NCBI GenBank assembly: GCA_009835005.1
Contig: WTFG01000012.1
Location: 1 to 59,371 of the forward strand
DNA from: Flavobacteriaceae bacterium Ap0902
GTDB lineage: Bacteria; Bacteroidota; Bacteroidia; Flavobacteriales; Weeksellaceae
Direction of reading: 5' to 3'
Length of the DNA stretch: 59,371 nucleotides
Shown here: positions 22,247-30,935 of the stretch, in pieces
How the letters are laid out: every line of letters begins with the position of its first letter
How positions within the stretch are numbered: position 1 is the stretch's first letter
Notes under the pieces: generated by a model
The model's database searches: none
Told to the model about the DNA's origin: nothing
Seen by the model: only the letters and a program-made list of their open reading frames with translations
Position numbers and translations under genes: made by a program

Positions 22247-22936
22247 TTAAACACTTTTTGGATCAACTTGAACAGATGGGCTCATACTGCTAGAAAGATA
22301 TATACTTTTCATATAAATCCCTTTGGATGCAGTTGGCTTCATTTTCTGAAGTGTTGTAATTAATTCCTTGGCATTTTCTTGAATCTTCTTAGCATCAAAG
22401 GAAACTTTACCTACGATGGCGTGAACAATACCAGTTTTGTCAACACGGAAATCAATTTTACCAGCTTTTACATCAGATACCGCTTTACCAATATCCATAG
22501 TCACAGTACCAGCTTTAGGATTCGGCATTAAACCTCTTGGTCCTAGCACACGCCCTAAAGGTCCTAATTTACCCATAACAGCAGGCATGGTAACAATAAC
22601 ATCAACGTCTGTCCAACCTCCTTTTATTTTCTCTAAATATTCATCTAATCCAACGAAATCTGCGCCAGCATCCTTAGCCTCTTGTTCTTTGTCTGGTGTA
22701 ACCAGTGCTAAAACCTTAACATCCTTACCAGTACCATGAGGCAATGACACAACGCCACGAACCATCTGATTTGCTTTTTTAGGATCTACACCTAAACGAA
22801 CCGCGATATCAATCGTAGCATCAAAGCTAGCTGTATTTATATCTTTTATTAATGAAGAAGCTTCCTCTAAAGAATAAACTTTAGTTTTATCATATTTAGC
22901 AGCAACCTCTTTTTGTTTTTTTGTCAATTTTGCCAT
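22247..22936 (-). CDS. rplA: 50S ribosomal protein L1
   Basis: The 229-residue L1 protein of the mobile stalk at the E site. The family signature [20 protein letters not shown] and the C-terminal [14 protein letters not shown] block are intact. It lies 10 bases after rplK. In many bacteria L1 represses translation of the rplKA mRNA. Confidence 0.98.
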   Translation of the reverse strand: MAKLTKKQKEVAAKYDKTKVYSLEEASSLIKDINTASFDATIDIAVRLGVDPKKANQMVRGVVSLPHGTGKDVKVLALVTPDKEQEAKDAGADFVGLDEYLEKIKGGWTDVDVIVTMPAVMGKLGPLGRVLGPRGLMPNPKAGTVTMDIGKAVSDVKAGKIDFRVDKTGIVHAIVGKVSFDAKKIQENAKELITTLQKMKPTASKGIYMKSIYLSSSMSPSVQVDPKSV

Positions 22937-22946
22937 AATCTTAGTT

Positions 22947-23387
22947 TTATTCCGGTTTAGTACCTCCTTTAACGGTTATTCCCATTGAACGAGCTGTACC
23001 GGCAACCATTTTCATTGCAGATTCAACAGTAAAACAATTCAAATCAGGCATTTTATCTTCTGCGATTGTTCTTACTTGATCCCAGGTAACAGATCCTACC
23101 TTCACACGATTTGGTTCTCCAGATGCACCCTTTAATTTAGCAGCTTCAATTAATTGAACTGCCGCAGGAGGTGTCTTAATCACAAAATCAAAAGACTTAT
23201 CTTCATACACAGTAATCACAACAGGTAATACTTGTCCCATTTTGTCCTGTGTACGCCCATTGAATTGCTTGGTAAACTCCATGATGTTTACGCCTGCAGC
23301 ACCTAACGCAGGCCCAACGGGCGGCGAAGGATTAGCCTGTCCACCACGAACCTGCAATTTTACTATTTTCTGTACTTTTTTTGCCAT
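22947..23387 (-). CDS. rplK: 50S ribosomal protein L11
   Basis: The 146-residue L11 protein of the GTPase-associated centre. The proline-rich N-terminal domain ([20 protein letters not shown]) and the C-terminal rRNA-binding domain ([20 protein letters not shown]) are intact. It follows nusG by 46 bases. Confidence 0.98.
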   Translation of the reverse strand: MAKKVQKIVKLQVRGGQANPSPPVGPALGAAGVNIMEFTKQFNGRTQDKMGQVLPVVITVYEDKSFDFVIKTPPAAVQLIEAAKLKGASGEPNRVKVGSVTWDQVRTIAEDKMPDLNCFTVESAMKMVAGTARSMGITVKGGTKPE

Positions 23388-23433
23388 TTTACAATGTTTC
23401 TAAATAAAATTAAGCGATATATTTGGAAGCAGC

Positions 23434-23976
23434 CTATATTTTTTCTACTTGCATATAATTTAATTCTAACGGAGACTTTCTTCCAAAAATAGAAACCATA
23501 ACTTCTAGCTTCCTCTTCTCTTCATTAATCTTCTCTATCGTTCCGTTAAAACCATTAAAAGGACCATCTATAACTTTTATAGTTTCGCCCACAGTGTAAG
23601 GAATATTTATTAATTCCTCTTCTTCTGATAATGCATCCACTTTTCCAAGCATGCGGTTTACCTCACTCTTACGCATGGGAACTGGATCACCACCTTTGGT
23701 AGCACTTAAAAAACTAATGACACCATTGATTCCCTTGATGACATGCGGAACTTCACCTACAAGCTCAACCTCTATCATGACATACCCAGGGTAATGTACA
23801 CGTTCTCTTTGTACTTTTTTACCATTCTTAATTTGGATTACCTTTTCCATAGGAACAACAATTTGCCCTAAATAATCCTCTAAGCCTTGGTATTTAATTT
23901 CATCTATAATATAATCTTTGATTTTGTTTTCTTTACCATTAACGGTCTTCAATACATACCACTTCTTATCACTCAT
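23434..23976 (-). CDS. nusG: Transcription termination/antitermination factor NusG
   Basis: The 180-residue NusG binds RNA polymerase and couples it to Rho or the ribosome. The N-terminal NGN domain (KKWYVLKTVNGKENKIKDYI, YPGYVMIEVEL) is followed by a KOW domain (GPFNGFNGTIEKINEEKRKL). It lies between secE and rplK in the conserved order. Confidence 0.98.
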   Translation of the reverse strand: MSDKKWYVLKTVNGKENKIKDYIIDEIKYQGLEDYLGQIVVPMEKVIQIKNGKKVQRERVHYPGYVMIEVELVGEVPHVIKGINGVISFLSATKGGDPVPMRKSEVNRMLGKVDALSEEEELINIPYTVGETIKVIDGPFNGFNGTIEKINEEKRKLEVMVSIFGRKSPLELNYMQVEKI

Positions 23977-24001
23977 AACAAAAAAAACTTTTGGAAATAA
24001 T

Positions 24002-24187
24002 TTACTTCAGTAATGTGTAAATGAGGTTAATCAAATCACTGAAAATCGTATCAACGGAAAAAAGAAATAATGCAAGTATCACTGTTGCTACACCTACAAT
24101 TATAGTCGCAGATTGTGCTACACTCCATTTAGGCCATGTAACATGTTCAGTAAATTCGTAATACGCACCTTTAACAAAATCAATCAT
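24002..24187 (-). CDS. secE: Preprotein translocase subunit SecE
   Basis: A 61-residue small SecE with the conserved amphipathic segment (EFTEHVTWPKWSVAQSATII) and a single transmembrane helix (IIVGVATVILALFLFSV). It forms the SecYEG channel. I chose ATG at 24187; a GTG farther up at 24211 would overlap tRNA-Trp. Located between tRNA-Trp and nusG as is usual. Confidence 0.95.
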   Translation of the reverse strand: MIDFVKGAYYEFTEHVTWPKWSVAQSATIIVGVATVILALFLFSVDTIFSDLINLIYTLLK

Positions 24188-24208
24188 AATTATATGGAAT
24201 TCATATAG

Positions 24209-24281
24209 CACGGGCGGAAGGGATCGAACCCTCGACCTTTGGTTTTGGAGACCACTGCTCTACCAGCTGAGCTACGCCCGT
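24209..24281 (-). tRNA. tRNA-Trp (CCA)
   Basis: A 73-base cloverleaf with acceptor ACGGGCG/CGCCCGT, D-arm GCTCAGCTGGTAGAGC, anticodon loop CTCCAAA (anticodon CCA), T-loop GGTTCGATCC and discriminator G. CCA is not encoded. It lies between tuf and secE, within the superoperon. Confidence 0.97.
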
Positions 24282-24290
24282 AAGTGATAT

Positions 24291-24321
24291 AAGGTGCCAT
24301 CGAGTATATCGATGACACCTT
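24291..24321 (-). repeat. Hairpin between tuf and tRNA-Trp
   Basis: AAGGTG-C-CATCGA pairs with TCGATG-A-CACCTT around a 5-base loop. On the minus strand it is not followed by a T-run, so it is more likely an mRNA processing or stability element at the tuf 3' end than a full terminator; transcription must continue to secE unless there is an unseen promoter. Confidence 0.5.
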
Positions 24322-24354
24322 CATATCTATATTATTTAAAATCTATTCTTAATC

Positions 24355-25542
24355 TTAGTCTAAAATTTCTGTAACTTGACCAGCACCTACTGTACGACCA
24401 CCCTCACGGATTGCGAAACGTAGTCCTTCATTCAATGCAATCGGTTGAATTAATTCAACTTCGATTGAAATGTTATCACCAGGCATTACCATTTCAATTC
24501 CATCTTGTAAGTGAATTTCTCCAGTTACGTCAGTTGTACGCACGTAGAACTGTGGACGGTAATTGTTTTTAAATGGAGTGTGACGACCACCTTCCTCTTT
24601 AGTTAAGATATAAACCTCTGCTTTGAACTTTTTGTGTGGAGTAACAGAATCCTTCTTAGCGATAACCATACCACGGCTGATATCTGATTTCTCAATACCT
24701 CTCAATAGTAAACCTACGTTATCACCAGCTTCACCTCTATCTAAAATCTTACGGAACATTTCAACCCCAGTAATAGTAGAAGTTAATTTCTCATCTCCCA
24801 TACCTACGATGTCTACAGGATCTCCTGTATTGATAATACCAGCTTCTATACGACCAGTTGCAACAGTTCCACGTCCTGTAATAGAAAATACATCCTCTAC
24901 TGGCATTAAGAAAGGCTTATCTTGATCACGTTTTGGTAATAATATCCACTCATCCACAGCGTCCATCAATTCCATTACAGTGTTTACCCATTTCTCTTCA
25001 CCATTCAATGCACCTAAAGCAGAACCTAAGATAACAGGAGTTTGATCACCGTCATACTCATAAGAAGATAATAGATCTCTTACCTCCATATCTACCAACT
25101 CTAAAAGCTCCTCATCGTCCACCATGTCAACTTTGTTCAAAAATACAACGATTCTTGGAACATTCACTTGGCGACATAATAGGATATGCTCACGAGTTTG
25201 TGGCATCGGTCCATCCGTTGCAGCAACAACCAAAATAGCACCATCCATTTGAGCAGCACCTGTAACCATGTTCTTAACATAATCGGCGTGACCTGGACAA
25301 TCTACGTGTGCATAGTGGCGCGCAGCAGTTTCATATTCTACGTGTGAAGTATTAATAGTGATACCTCTTTCTTTTTCCTCTGGCGCATTATCGATTTGAT
25401 CGAAAGCTCTTGCCTCAGAAAAACCTTTATCTGCCAATACCTTAGTAATTGCCGCAGTCAAGGTAGTTTTACCGTGGTCAACGTGACCAATCGTACCAAT
25501 ATTTAAATGCGGCTTGTCTCTGTTGAAAGTTTCCTTTGCCAT
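24355..25542 (-). CDS. tuf: Elongation factor Tu
   Basis: The 395-residue GTPase that brings aminoacyl-tRNA to the ribosome. G1 GHVDHGKTT, switch [14 protein letters not shown]3 DCPGHADY, G4 NKVDMVDD and the C-terminal beta-barrels are all intact. It follows tRNA-Thr(GGT), with the tRNA cluster probably co-transcribed and processed from it. Confidence 0.99.
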   Translation of the reverse strand: MAKETFNRDKPHLNIGTIGHVDHGKTTLTAAITKVLADKGFSEARAFDQIDNAPEEKERGITINTSHVEYETAARHYAHVDCPGHADYVKNMVTGAAQMDGAILVVAATDGPMPQTREHILLCRQVNVPRIVVFLNKVDMVDDEELLELVDMEVRDLLSSYEYDGDQTPVILGSALGALNGEEKWVNTVMELMDAVDEWILLPKRDQDKPFLMPVEDVFSITGRGTVATGRIEAGIINTGDPVDIVGMGDEKLTSTITGVEMFRKILDRGEAGDNVGLLLRGIEKSDISRGMVIAKKDSVTPHKKFKAEVYILTKEEGGRHTPFKNNYRPQFYVRTTDVTGEIHLQDGIEMVMPGDNISIEVELIQPIALNEGLRFAIREGGRTVGAGQVTEILD

Positions 25543-25651
25543 TTTCTATTAAATTAAATTCTATTTGTGTTAAAAAATTCCTTACTTTTAATGAGTGTAT
25601 TATAAAACACTTAAAGTGCATTACAAATTGTAAAGCACTACTCAAACTTCG

Positions 25652-25723
25652 AGCCAACGATGGGAATTGAACCCACGACCTCTTCCTTACCAAGGAAACG
25701 CTCTACCCCTGAGCTACGTCGGC
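25652..25723 (-). tRNA. tRNA-Thr (GGT)
   Basis: A 72-base tRNA with acceptor GCCGACG/CGTTGGC, anticodon loop TTGGTAA (anticodon GGT), T-arm GTGGGTTCAATTCCCAT and discriminator T. It is the last of four tRNAs before tuf. Confidence 0.96.
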
Positions 25724-25732
25724 CTAAAATTG

Positions 25733-25805
25733 AGCGAGAGACGAGACTCGAACTCGCAACAATCAGCTTGGAAGGCTGAAGCTCTACCAATTGAGCTACT
25801 CTCGC
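25733..25805 (-). tRNA. tRNA-Gly (TCC)
   Basis: A 73-base tRNA with acceptor GCGAGAG/CTCTCGC, anticodon stem TCAGC/GCTGA, loop CTTCCAA (anticodon TCC) and discriminator T. Spaced 9 bases from tRNA-Thr(GGT). Confidence 0.96.
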
Positions 25806-25842
25806 AATAATTATCTTTGAACAAGTCAAAGAATGGTAATAG

Positions 25843-25924
<82 letters not shown>

Positions 25925-25948
25925 AGTATATTTTTCTTTAAAACAATG

Positions 25949-26022
25949 AGCCTCCAGTCAGATTCGAACTGACGACCTGCTGATTACAAATCAGCTGCTC
26001 TGGCCAACTGAGCTATGGAGGC
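25949..26022 (-). tRNA. tRNA-Thr (TGT)
   Basis: A 74-base tRNA with acceptor GCCTCCA/TGGAGGC, anticodon stem GCTGA/TCAGC, loop TTTGTAA (anticodon TGT). First tRNA of the operon; the order Thr-Tyr-Gly-Thr-tuf is the same as thrU-tyrU-glyT-thrT-tufB of E. coli. Confidence 0.96.
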
Positions 26023-26035
26023 AAATAAATGTTTA

Positions 26036-26047
26036 TTGTTAAAGAAC
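26036..26047 (-). promoter_or_regulatory. boxA-like antitermination site in the tRNA-tuf leader
   Basis: On the minus strand the leader reads GTTCTTTAACAA, close to the rRNA boxA TGCTCTTTAACAA that loads NusB/NusE in E. coli. It lies between the promoter and the first tRNA, the right place for antitermination of a stable-RNA operon. Function is inferred. Confidence 0.45.
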
Positions 26048-26071
26048 TATCGCTTTTATTTAAACGGACTG

Positions 26072-26102
26072 CAAATGTAACAATTATTATTTATTCTCCA
26101 AA
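26072..26102 (-). promoter_or_regulatory. Promoter of the tRNA-tuf-secE-rpoBC superoperon
   Basis: On the minus strand TTTG, 19 bases, then TACATTTG: a full match to the Bacteroidota -33/-7 consensus (TTTG and TAnnTTTG). Transcription would begin near 26066, about 45 bases before tRNA-Thr(TGT). It is the best promoter match in the window. Confidence 0.75.
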
Positions 26103-26122
26103 CTTTATTCGATTTTTTTTAA

Positions 26123-26422
26123 TTAAAAATCTCTAGCCATTTCTTTTTTCTTAATTACCAATCTTTTCAAGGTATCATAAGCGATATCGATTGCTTCTGG
26201 AAACTCTTGACCTTCTTTAGATACTACGATATCATCACCAGGGACCTCTAATCTAACTTCTACAATTTTGTTCTCATTGCTATTGCTGTTATCTAACTTC
26301 AAGAAAACTCTAGCAGCTACGATTTGATCATAAAACGTGTCTAATTTGTTCAACTTCTCCTCTACGTATCCCAACAAAGAATCGTTTGCACTAAAATCTA
26401 TGGATTGTGTAATTATTTTCAT
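26123..26422 (-). CDS. hpf: Ribosome hibernation-promoting factor, short form
   Basis: A 99-residue HPF/RaiA (sigma-54 modulation) protein that binds the 30S decoding site when growth stops (MKIITQSIDFSANDSLLGYV, VEVRLEVPGDDIVVS, AIDIAYDTLKRLVIKKKE). It lacks the C-terminal dimerisation domain of long HPF. It starts 6 bases after xerC ends, in the rpsU-xerC-hpf unit. Confidence 0.93.
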   Translation of the reverse strand: MKIITQSIDFSANDSLLGYVEEKLNKLDTFYDQIVAARVFLKLDNSNSNENKIVEVRLEVPGDDIVVSKEGQEFPEAIDIAYDTLKRLVIKKKEMARDF

Positions 26423-26428
26423 ATTTAT

Positions 26429-27307
26429 TTAATTTATATTTCTAGGGTGATTTACATTAAATACTTCTTTTAATTTTTCTATACTACTATGCGTATAAAT
26501 TTGAGTAGCCGAAAGACTACTATGACCTAAAATTTCTTTGATTGCATTAATTTCTGCCCCATTATTTAGCATATGGGTTGCAAATGAATGCCTTAACATA
26601 TGTGGACTCTTTTTGGTCTTTTCACTAACAAGACTAAGGTAAGATTTAACTATTTTATAAACAAGCTTGGGGTAAATATTTTTATTCTTAGCTGTCACAA
26701 ATACCTCATCTTGTATATCCTCAAATTCTTCTTTTAATAGTTTTTTATAATGATTAAACAAATCAGAAACCTCCTTTGTAATAGGAATAATTCTATCTTT
26801 AGAACCTTTACCTTTTACTTTCAATTGGTAGTTTGCAAAGTCTATATCTTTCCATAACAATCCTACTAATTCTGCTCTACGCATACCAGTAATATATAAA
26901 AGCTCTACAATCAACCTATTTCTAACTCCTTCCCAATCATTTAGGGCAAAGATTTCTGTTTCTAATAATTTTTGCATCTCCCATTCAGAGAAAGGTATGA
27001 TGATCTTCCTAGGGCTTTTTAAATTTCGAATGCCAGCAGTTGGAATTTTAGATATTTCTTCTAATTCAAATAAGAATTTATAGAAAGATTTTAAGGAACT
27101 TAGCTTTCTATTAATAGAAACTTCCTCTAAATCCAATGCAAGAAGGGCAGCCATATAAGAACGAACATCACTCTTGGTAACTTCATTTAAGTCCTTAAAA
27201 TCTATAAACGCAGAAAACTGTTCTAAATCTTTTTTATAAGCGCTAATAGTTAAAGGAGAATAATTCCGCTCCACTTCCAGGTATTCTAAATATTTATCTA
27301 TCCACAT
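26429..27307 (-). CDS. xerC: Tyrosine recombinase XerC
   Basis: A 292-residue site-specific recombinase that probably resolves chromosome dimers. The SAM-like N-terminal domain (YLEYLEVERNYSPLTISAYK) is followed by the catalytic domain with R (TGMRRAEL), K (KGKGSKDR), HxxR (HMLRHSFATHML), H (LGHSS) and the nucleophile Y (TQIYTHS). The ATG at 27307 is preferred over a TTG at 27325, which lies inside a promoter-like sequence. Flanked by rpsU and hpf, the usual flavobacterial place. Not to be confused with the second recombinase at 56041. Confidence 0.93.
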   Translation of the reverse strand: MWIDKYLEYLEVERNYSPLTISAYKKDLEQFSAFIDFKDLNEVTKSDVRSYMAALLALDLEEVSINRKLSSLKSFYKFLFELEEISKIPTAGIRNLKSPRKIIIPFSEWEMQKLLETEIFALNDWEGVRNRLIVELLYITGMRRAELVGLLWKDIDFANYQLKVKGKGSKDRIIPITKEVSDLFNHYKKLLKEEFEDIQDEVFVTAKNKNIYPKLVYKIVKSYLSLVSEKTKKSPHMLRHSFATHMLNNGAEINAIKEILGHSSLSATQIYTHSSIEKLKEVFNVNHPRNIN

Positions 27308-27375
27308 AAAAAACCACTTAGACAAAATTATAAAATTTGTTTAAGTGGTAAACTATTTTAAACTGTAAATTGATT

Positions 27376-27570
27376 CTAAGCTTCTTCTTTACTTTGCATT
27401 TTCTGCTTGTACTGCGCTCTAATCAATTGCTGACGTTTCTTTACAGATGGCTTTGTGAACTGCTGCCTGTCACGTAATTCACGAACAGTTTTGGTCTTGT
27501 CATACTTTCTCTTGTATCTCTTTAAAGCTCTTTCTATAGATTCGCCGTCTTTAACTGGTATAATCAACAT
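27376..27570 (-). CDS. rpsU: 30S ribosomal protein S21
   Basis: A 64-residue, very basic S21 (MLIIPVKDGESIERALKRYK, RELRDRQQFTKPSVKKR). S21 is linked to selection of the anti-Shine-Dalgarno end of 16S rRNA in Bacteroidota. First gene of rpsU-xerC-hpf, with a promoter 26 bases upstream. Confidence 0.97.
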   Translation of the reverse strand: MLIIPVKDGESIERALKRYKRKYDKTKTVRELRDRQQFTKPSVKKRQQLIRAQYKQKMQSKEEA

Positions 27571-27595
27571 AATTTACATCTCTTTTATTGGGTGG

Positions 27596-27626
27596 CAAAT
27601 ATATAAATTAAATTTTGTTTTCTAAA
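27596..27626 (-). promoter_or_regulatory. Promoter of rpsU-xerC-hpf
   Basis: On the minus strand TTTA, 19 bases, then TATATTTG, one base from the TTTG-N19-TAnnTTTG consensus. Confidence 0.65.
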
Positions 27627-27710
27627 CTATTAGATTCATTTTTATTTGTTTAAACCCTTTTTGTTGTAACGCATGTGACAATATAATATTATAAATCAAT
27701 TTATTTTGAA

Positions 27711-27718
27711 TATATTTG
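27711..27718 (+). promoter_or_regulatory. -7 promoter element of the ZapB-like/zapA unit
   Basis: TATATTTG matches TAnnTTTG 32 bases upstream of the ATG at 27751. It is back to back with the rpsU promoter. The -33 region is A/T-rich without a clear TTTG. Confidence 0.5.
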
Positions 27719-27750
27719 CGATTAAGTTAGAGTTAATAATAACTTGATAG

Positions 27751-28047
27751 ATGAAGACTAGGGATTTACTGATTGAACTGGACAATAGCATTCATAACCT
27801 ATTAAAGGAGTTGAACTTAAAGAACAATCAAATCAATGAACTTAAATTAGAAATAAAAGATTTAAGACAAAGATTAAATGATTCCCAAACGAATCTAAAA
27901 GTTACGCAGGATCAAAATAACGAATTAAAAGTAATTAGTGGACTATCTGGAAATAAAGAGCATAGAAGACTGATGAAACTAAAATTAAACAGCCTGATTA
28001 AAGAGGTTGACATATGTATTGCAGAATTAAAAAGGCAAAAAGTATAG
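27751..28047 (+). CDS. Small coiled-coil protein upstream of zapA (ZapB-like)
   Basis: A 98-residue protein that is almost wholly heptad-patterned coiled coil for residues 1-65 (IHNLLKELNLKNNQINELKL), then a short basic C-terminal helix (HRRLMKLKLNSLIKEVDICI). It precedes zapA by 4 bases, so the two are coupled. Size, structure and position suggest a ZapB-like partner of ZapA at the division ring; sequence similarity to E. coli ZapB is not claimed. Confidence 0.8.
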   Translation: MKTRDLLIELDNSIHNLLKELNLKNNQINELKLEIKDLRQRLNDSQTNLKVTQDQNNELKVISGLSGNKEHRRLMKLKLNSLIKEVDICIAELKRQKV

Positions 28048-28051
28048 GAAT

Positions 28052-28339
28052 ATGGCTGAATCTATCAAAATTAAATTAAATATTGCAGGTCGTCACTATC
28101 CTATGTCTGTTTCCCCAGAAGAAGAACAGACTATTAGAGAAGCTGGCAAAATTATTAATGATATAGTTAAAAATTTTGAACACCAATATCAAACAAGAGA
28201 CAAGCAGGATGCATTAGCTATGTGTTCTTTACAAATAGCCGTAAAAACTCTTCAATTAGAAAAAGAAGATGTTCAAGATTCTACTGAATTTAACAATCAA
28301 ATTCAGGAATTAATTTCTAAAATTCAACAAGTTGTTTAA
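28052..28339 (+). CDS. zapA: Cell division protein ZapA
   Basis: A 95-residue ZapA with the N-terminal beta domain (IKLNIAGRHYPMSVSPEEEQ) and C-terminal coiled coil. ZapA cross-links FtsZ filaments at midcell. It is followed by the 6S RNA gene, as in many bacteria where zapA adjoins ssrS. Confidence 0.93.
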   Translation: MAESIKIKLNIAGRHYPMSVSPEEEQTIREAGKIINDIVKNFEHQYQTRDKQDALAMCSLQIAVKTLQLEKEDVQDSTEFNNQIQELISKIQQVV

Positions 28340-28392
28340 TTAAAATCGTAATTTTAATCCTATAGTATAAGAAGTTCATAAAAAATAACATA

Positions 28393-28580
28393 CCCACATT
28401 AGTTCTAACTTTTTTGGTAAACTCAACAAGCAATAATATGCCGAGTAAATACTGATTGGAAGACAAGCCGCCACCATATTTATATGGTATTAAAGCAGCG
28501 GATCTCTGAATATCAGGATCAGCTCAAATCCTGTCAACAGGAGTTTACTCAAAACCACCTGAGCTAATGTGGGTTTTTTA
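28393..28580 (+). ncRNA. ssrS: Probable 6S RNA
   Basis: A region of about 180 bases after zapA folds with a closing stem of 13 bp (CCCACATTAGTTC with GAGCTAATGTGGG), an inner stem (GGTAAACTC with GAGTTTACT), a large, mainly unpaired middle and a small hairpin (ACCATATTTATATGGT). It ends in TTTTTT. Size, long rod shape with internal bubble, and the zapA neighbour fit 6S RNA, which binds the housekeeping RNA polymerase in stationary phase. The call rests on structure and synteny, not on a covariance search. Confidence 0.72.
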
Positions 28581-28602
28581 ATTAATATAAAACAACAAGA
28601 TA

Positions 28603-30207
28603 ATGGAATGGATTTTTGGTCTTATAGGACTAATTGTAGGAGGTGCGATTGCCTATCTACTTACTAAAAAAGGAGTAGTCAAGCATAATGCAGCGATTTT
28701 AGAAGATGCTAAAAAGCAAGCAGAGAAGCTAGAGTATGAAGCACAGCAAATGAAATTGGAAGCGGAAGCCATACTCAAAAACGCTGAACATGAAGGGGAG
28801 AACATTAAGAAAGAAAAAATGTTCCAGGCAAAAGAGAAGTTTTTAGAACTTAAATCTAAGCATGAGGAAAGTGTTACGCAGAGAGAAAAGAAGATAGCGG
28901 ATAGAGAAAAGCGCACGGGAGAAAAAGAGCATAAACTCAATGAAGGGCTTAGTGATCTCAAAAAAAAGAAGAAAGCTTACGAAGTAGAAATTCAAGATCT
29001 AGAAGATAAAAGAGCCGCTTTGGGTCGTAGAATGGAAGAAGTGAATCAAAATCATAGAAAGCAGGTGGAATTACTTGAAAAAATATCTGGTTATTCTGCA
29101 GATGAGGCTAGAAATGAATTGGTAGAATCTTTGAAAGAAGAGGCGAAAACCAAAGCACAAGCCCACATTCAAGAGATTATGGATGAAGCACATTTAAATG
29201 CACAAGATGAAGCCAGAAAAATTGTGATACAAACCATTCAACGTATTGGGACAGAGCAAGCCGTTGAGAATTCGGTTTCTGTATTCAACCTTGAAAATGA
29301 TGACGTAAAAGGTCGTATCATTGGTAGAGAAGGAAGAAATATACGTGCATTAGAAGCAGCCACTGGCGTGGAGATTATTGTAGATGATACGCCAGAGGCT
29401 ATCGTGCTATCCTGTTTTGACCCAGTAAGAAGAGAAATCGCAAGACTATCGCTTCATAAATTGGTAACAGACGGTAGAATTCACCCAGGTAGAATTGAGG
29501 AAGTTGTAGCTAAAACTACCAATCAAATAGAAGACGAGATTATCAAAATTGGTAAGAAAACGATTATTGATTTAGGTATACATGGTTTAAACTCTGAGTT
29601 AGTGAAAATCATTGGTAGAATGAAGTACCGTTCTTCTTATGGTCAAAATTTACTGCAACACTCTAGAGAAACAGCCCATATTGCAGGTACGCTAGCAGCG
29701 GAATTAGGATTGAATGCTAAACTGGCCAAACGTGCGGGTCTTTTACACGATATTGGAAAAGTACCTGAACAAGAATCTGAACTTCCACATGCGCTATTAG
29801 GAATGCAGTGGGCAGAGAAGTATGGGGAACACCCAGAGGTAGTGAACGCGATTGGTGCTCACCATGACGAGATTGAGATGACTTCTCTCCTATCGCCTAT
29901 CATACAAGTAGCGGATGCTATAAGTGGAGCAAGACCTGGAGCAAGACGTCAGGTGATTGAATCATATATACAACGTTTAAAGGATTTAGAGAGTACTGCA
30001 CTTGGTTTTGATGGGGTACAAAAAGCGTATGCAATACAAGCGGGTAGAGAATTACGTGTAATGGTAGAGAGTGATCGTGTAGATGATATGAAGGCTGGTG
30101 AACTTTCGTTTTTGATATCAGATAAGATTCAGAATGAGATGACGTACCCTGGTCAAGTTAAAGTTACGGTGATTAGAGAAACTAGAGCAGTGAATATCGC
30201 GAGATAA
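28603..30207 (+). CDS. rny: Ribonuclease Y
   Basis: A 534-residue membrane-anchored endoribonuclease that starts mRNA decay. An N-terminal transmembrane helix (residues 2-20) is followed by a long charged coiled coil to about 200, a KH domain ([20 protein letters not shown]) and an HD domain ([28 protein letters not shown]). Length is usual for the family. Preceded by 6S RNA and followed by a terminator. Confidence 0.97.
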   Translation: MEWIFGLIGLIVGGAIAYLLTKKGVVKHNAAILEDAKKQAEKLEYEAQQMKLEAEAILKNAEHEGENIKKEKMFQAKEKFLELKSKHEESVTQREKKIADREKRTGEKEHKLNEGLSDLKKKKKAYEVEIQDLEDKRAALGRRMEEVNQNHRKQVELLEKISGYSADEARNELVESLKEEAKTKAQAHIQEIMDEAHLNAQDEARKIVIQTIQRIGTEQAVENSVSVFNLENDDVKGRIIGREGRNIRALEAATGVEIIVDDTPEAIVLSCFDPVRREIARLSLHKLVTDGRIHPGRIEEVVAKTTNQIEDEIIKIGKKTIIDLGIHGLNSELVKIIGRMKYRSSYGQNLLQHSRETAHIAGTLAAELGLNAKLAKRAGLLHDIGKVPEQESELPHALLGMQWAEKYGEHPEVVNAIGAHHDEIEMTSLLSPIIQVADAISGARPGARRQVIESYIQRLKDLESTALGFDGVQKAYAIQAGRELRVMVESDRVDDMKAGELSFLISDKIQNEMTYPGQVKVTVIRETRAVNIAR

Positions 30208-30231
30208 AGTTTCTTTTTATTTATATATGAG

Positions 30232-30268
30232 AATCCCTTTTGCTTTTTTGTGAAAGGGATTTTTTTTA
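30232..30268 (+). terminator. Terminator of rny
   Basis: AATCCCTTT pairs with AAAGGGATT around a 12-base loop and is followed by a run of eight T. It lies 24 bases past the rny stop. Confidence 0.88.
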
Positions 30269-30447
30269 TTGCTAGTATATATGATAATTCTGAATTCTGT
30301 TTAAGGGCTCACTTTTAAGAGGAAAGAAGAAAGACGAAAGATAAAAGACTTGTTATTTGATAATAGATGCTTAAATTTTGATACTTGCTACTTATTAAAA
30401 CTTCTGTTCATTTTGGTTTGACCCAAAACGAACCTATTGTAAAAAGC

Positions 30448-30601
30448 CCGTCACACTGAGGTGAATTTTTCGTAAGAAAAATTGGTATCGAAGTGTTTTA
30501 ATGAGTAGAATAGGAAACGATTTATATCGGGATTGTAGTTCTTGTTTAGGAACATTTAGATACAATTTCCATCTTTGATGGAAATCACCTCAATGTGACG
30601 G
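30448..30601. repeat. Inverted-repeat element with inner hairpins
   Basis: CCGTCACACTGAGGTGA (30448-30464) is mirrored by TCACCTCAATGTGACGG (30585-30601), 16 of 17 bases. Inside are two more hairpins, AATTTTTC/GAAAAATT near 30465 and ATTTCCATC/GATGGAAAT at 30565-30585. No gene fits. The GTCACACTGAG core resembles dispersed repeats known from other Flavobacteriia (from memory). Together with the neighbouring repeats it fills the 728-bp rny-menD spacer, which holds no coding sequence that I can support. Confidence 0.6.
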
Positions 30602-30635
30602 CGGTTTTATGAAGGAAATTAAAAAGCTAAAAATC

Positions 30636-30741
30636 TTGATACTTAAATCTTGATACTATTTACTATAAAGCTTAAACCATAAATTCTAAACCATAAACCA
30701 TCAACTTGAAATCATAAACCTTAAACTCTAAACCTTAAACA
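30636..30741. repeat. Degenerate short tandem A/T-rich repeats
   Basis: Two copies of TCTTGATACTT-like sequence are followed by about seven variants of TAAACCATAAA/TAAACCTTAAA. Similar TAGATACTTGATACTT repeats precede the related structured element at 51975. The meaning is not known. Confidence 0.4.
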
Positions 30742-30749
30742 AACCAATT

Positions 30750-30895
30750 GCGATAGGGATAGCAATGGAAATCCCGTAAAGTAAGATGCGCTAATAAATA
30801 AAGGGCTGTAAAAGCGACCGAATGGAAGCTCTTTACAGCCCTATTATTTATAAGCAGATTCCTGCGGAATTGGAATGGATAGCCCGTAAAATCGC
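30750..30895 (+). ncRNA. Structured intergenic repeat element, copy 1
   Basis: The ends pair (GCGAT with ATCGC). A 5' flank GGGATAGCAATGGAAATCCC is followed by a long hairpin, GGGCTGTAAAAGC with GCTCTTTACAGCCC plus A/T-rich lower pairs, with apical GACCGAATGGAA, and then a 3' flank GGAATTGGAATGGATAGCCC. Copies 2 and 3 (51975, 55871) have the same layout. It lies between convergent rny and menD. It may be a dispersed RNA or DNA repeat of Flavobacteriia, possibly related to the flavo-1 RNA motif, which I could not check. Confidence 0.6.
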
Positions 30896-30935
30896 CCTAA
30901 TTTTAAAAAAATATATGCGTGACCAATGCTGGTGT

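Noticed and set aside
24188-24211. Longer SecE from GTG 24211
   Set aside because: It would overlap tRNA-Trp; the ATG at 24187 gives the normal SecE N-terminus.
30636-30741. CRISPR array in the TAAACCATAAA repeats
   Set aside because: The units are about 11-15 bases, degenerate and contiguous, with no spacers and no cas genes in the window.
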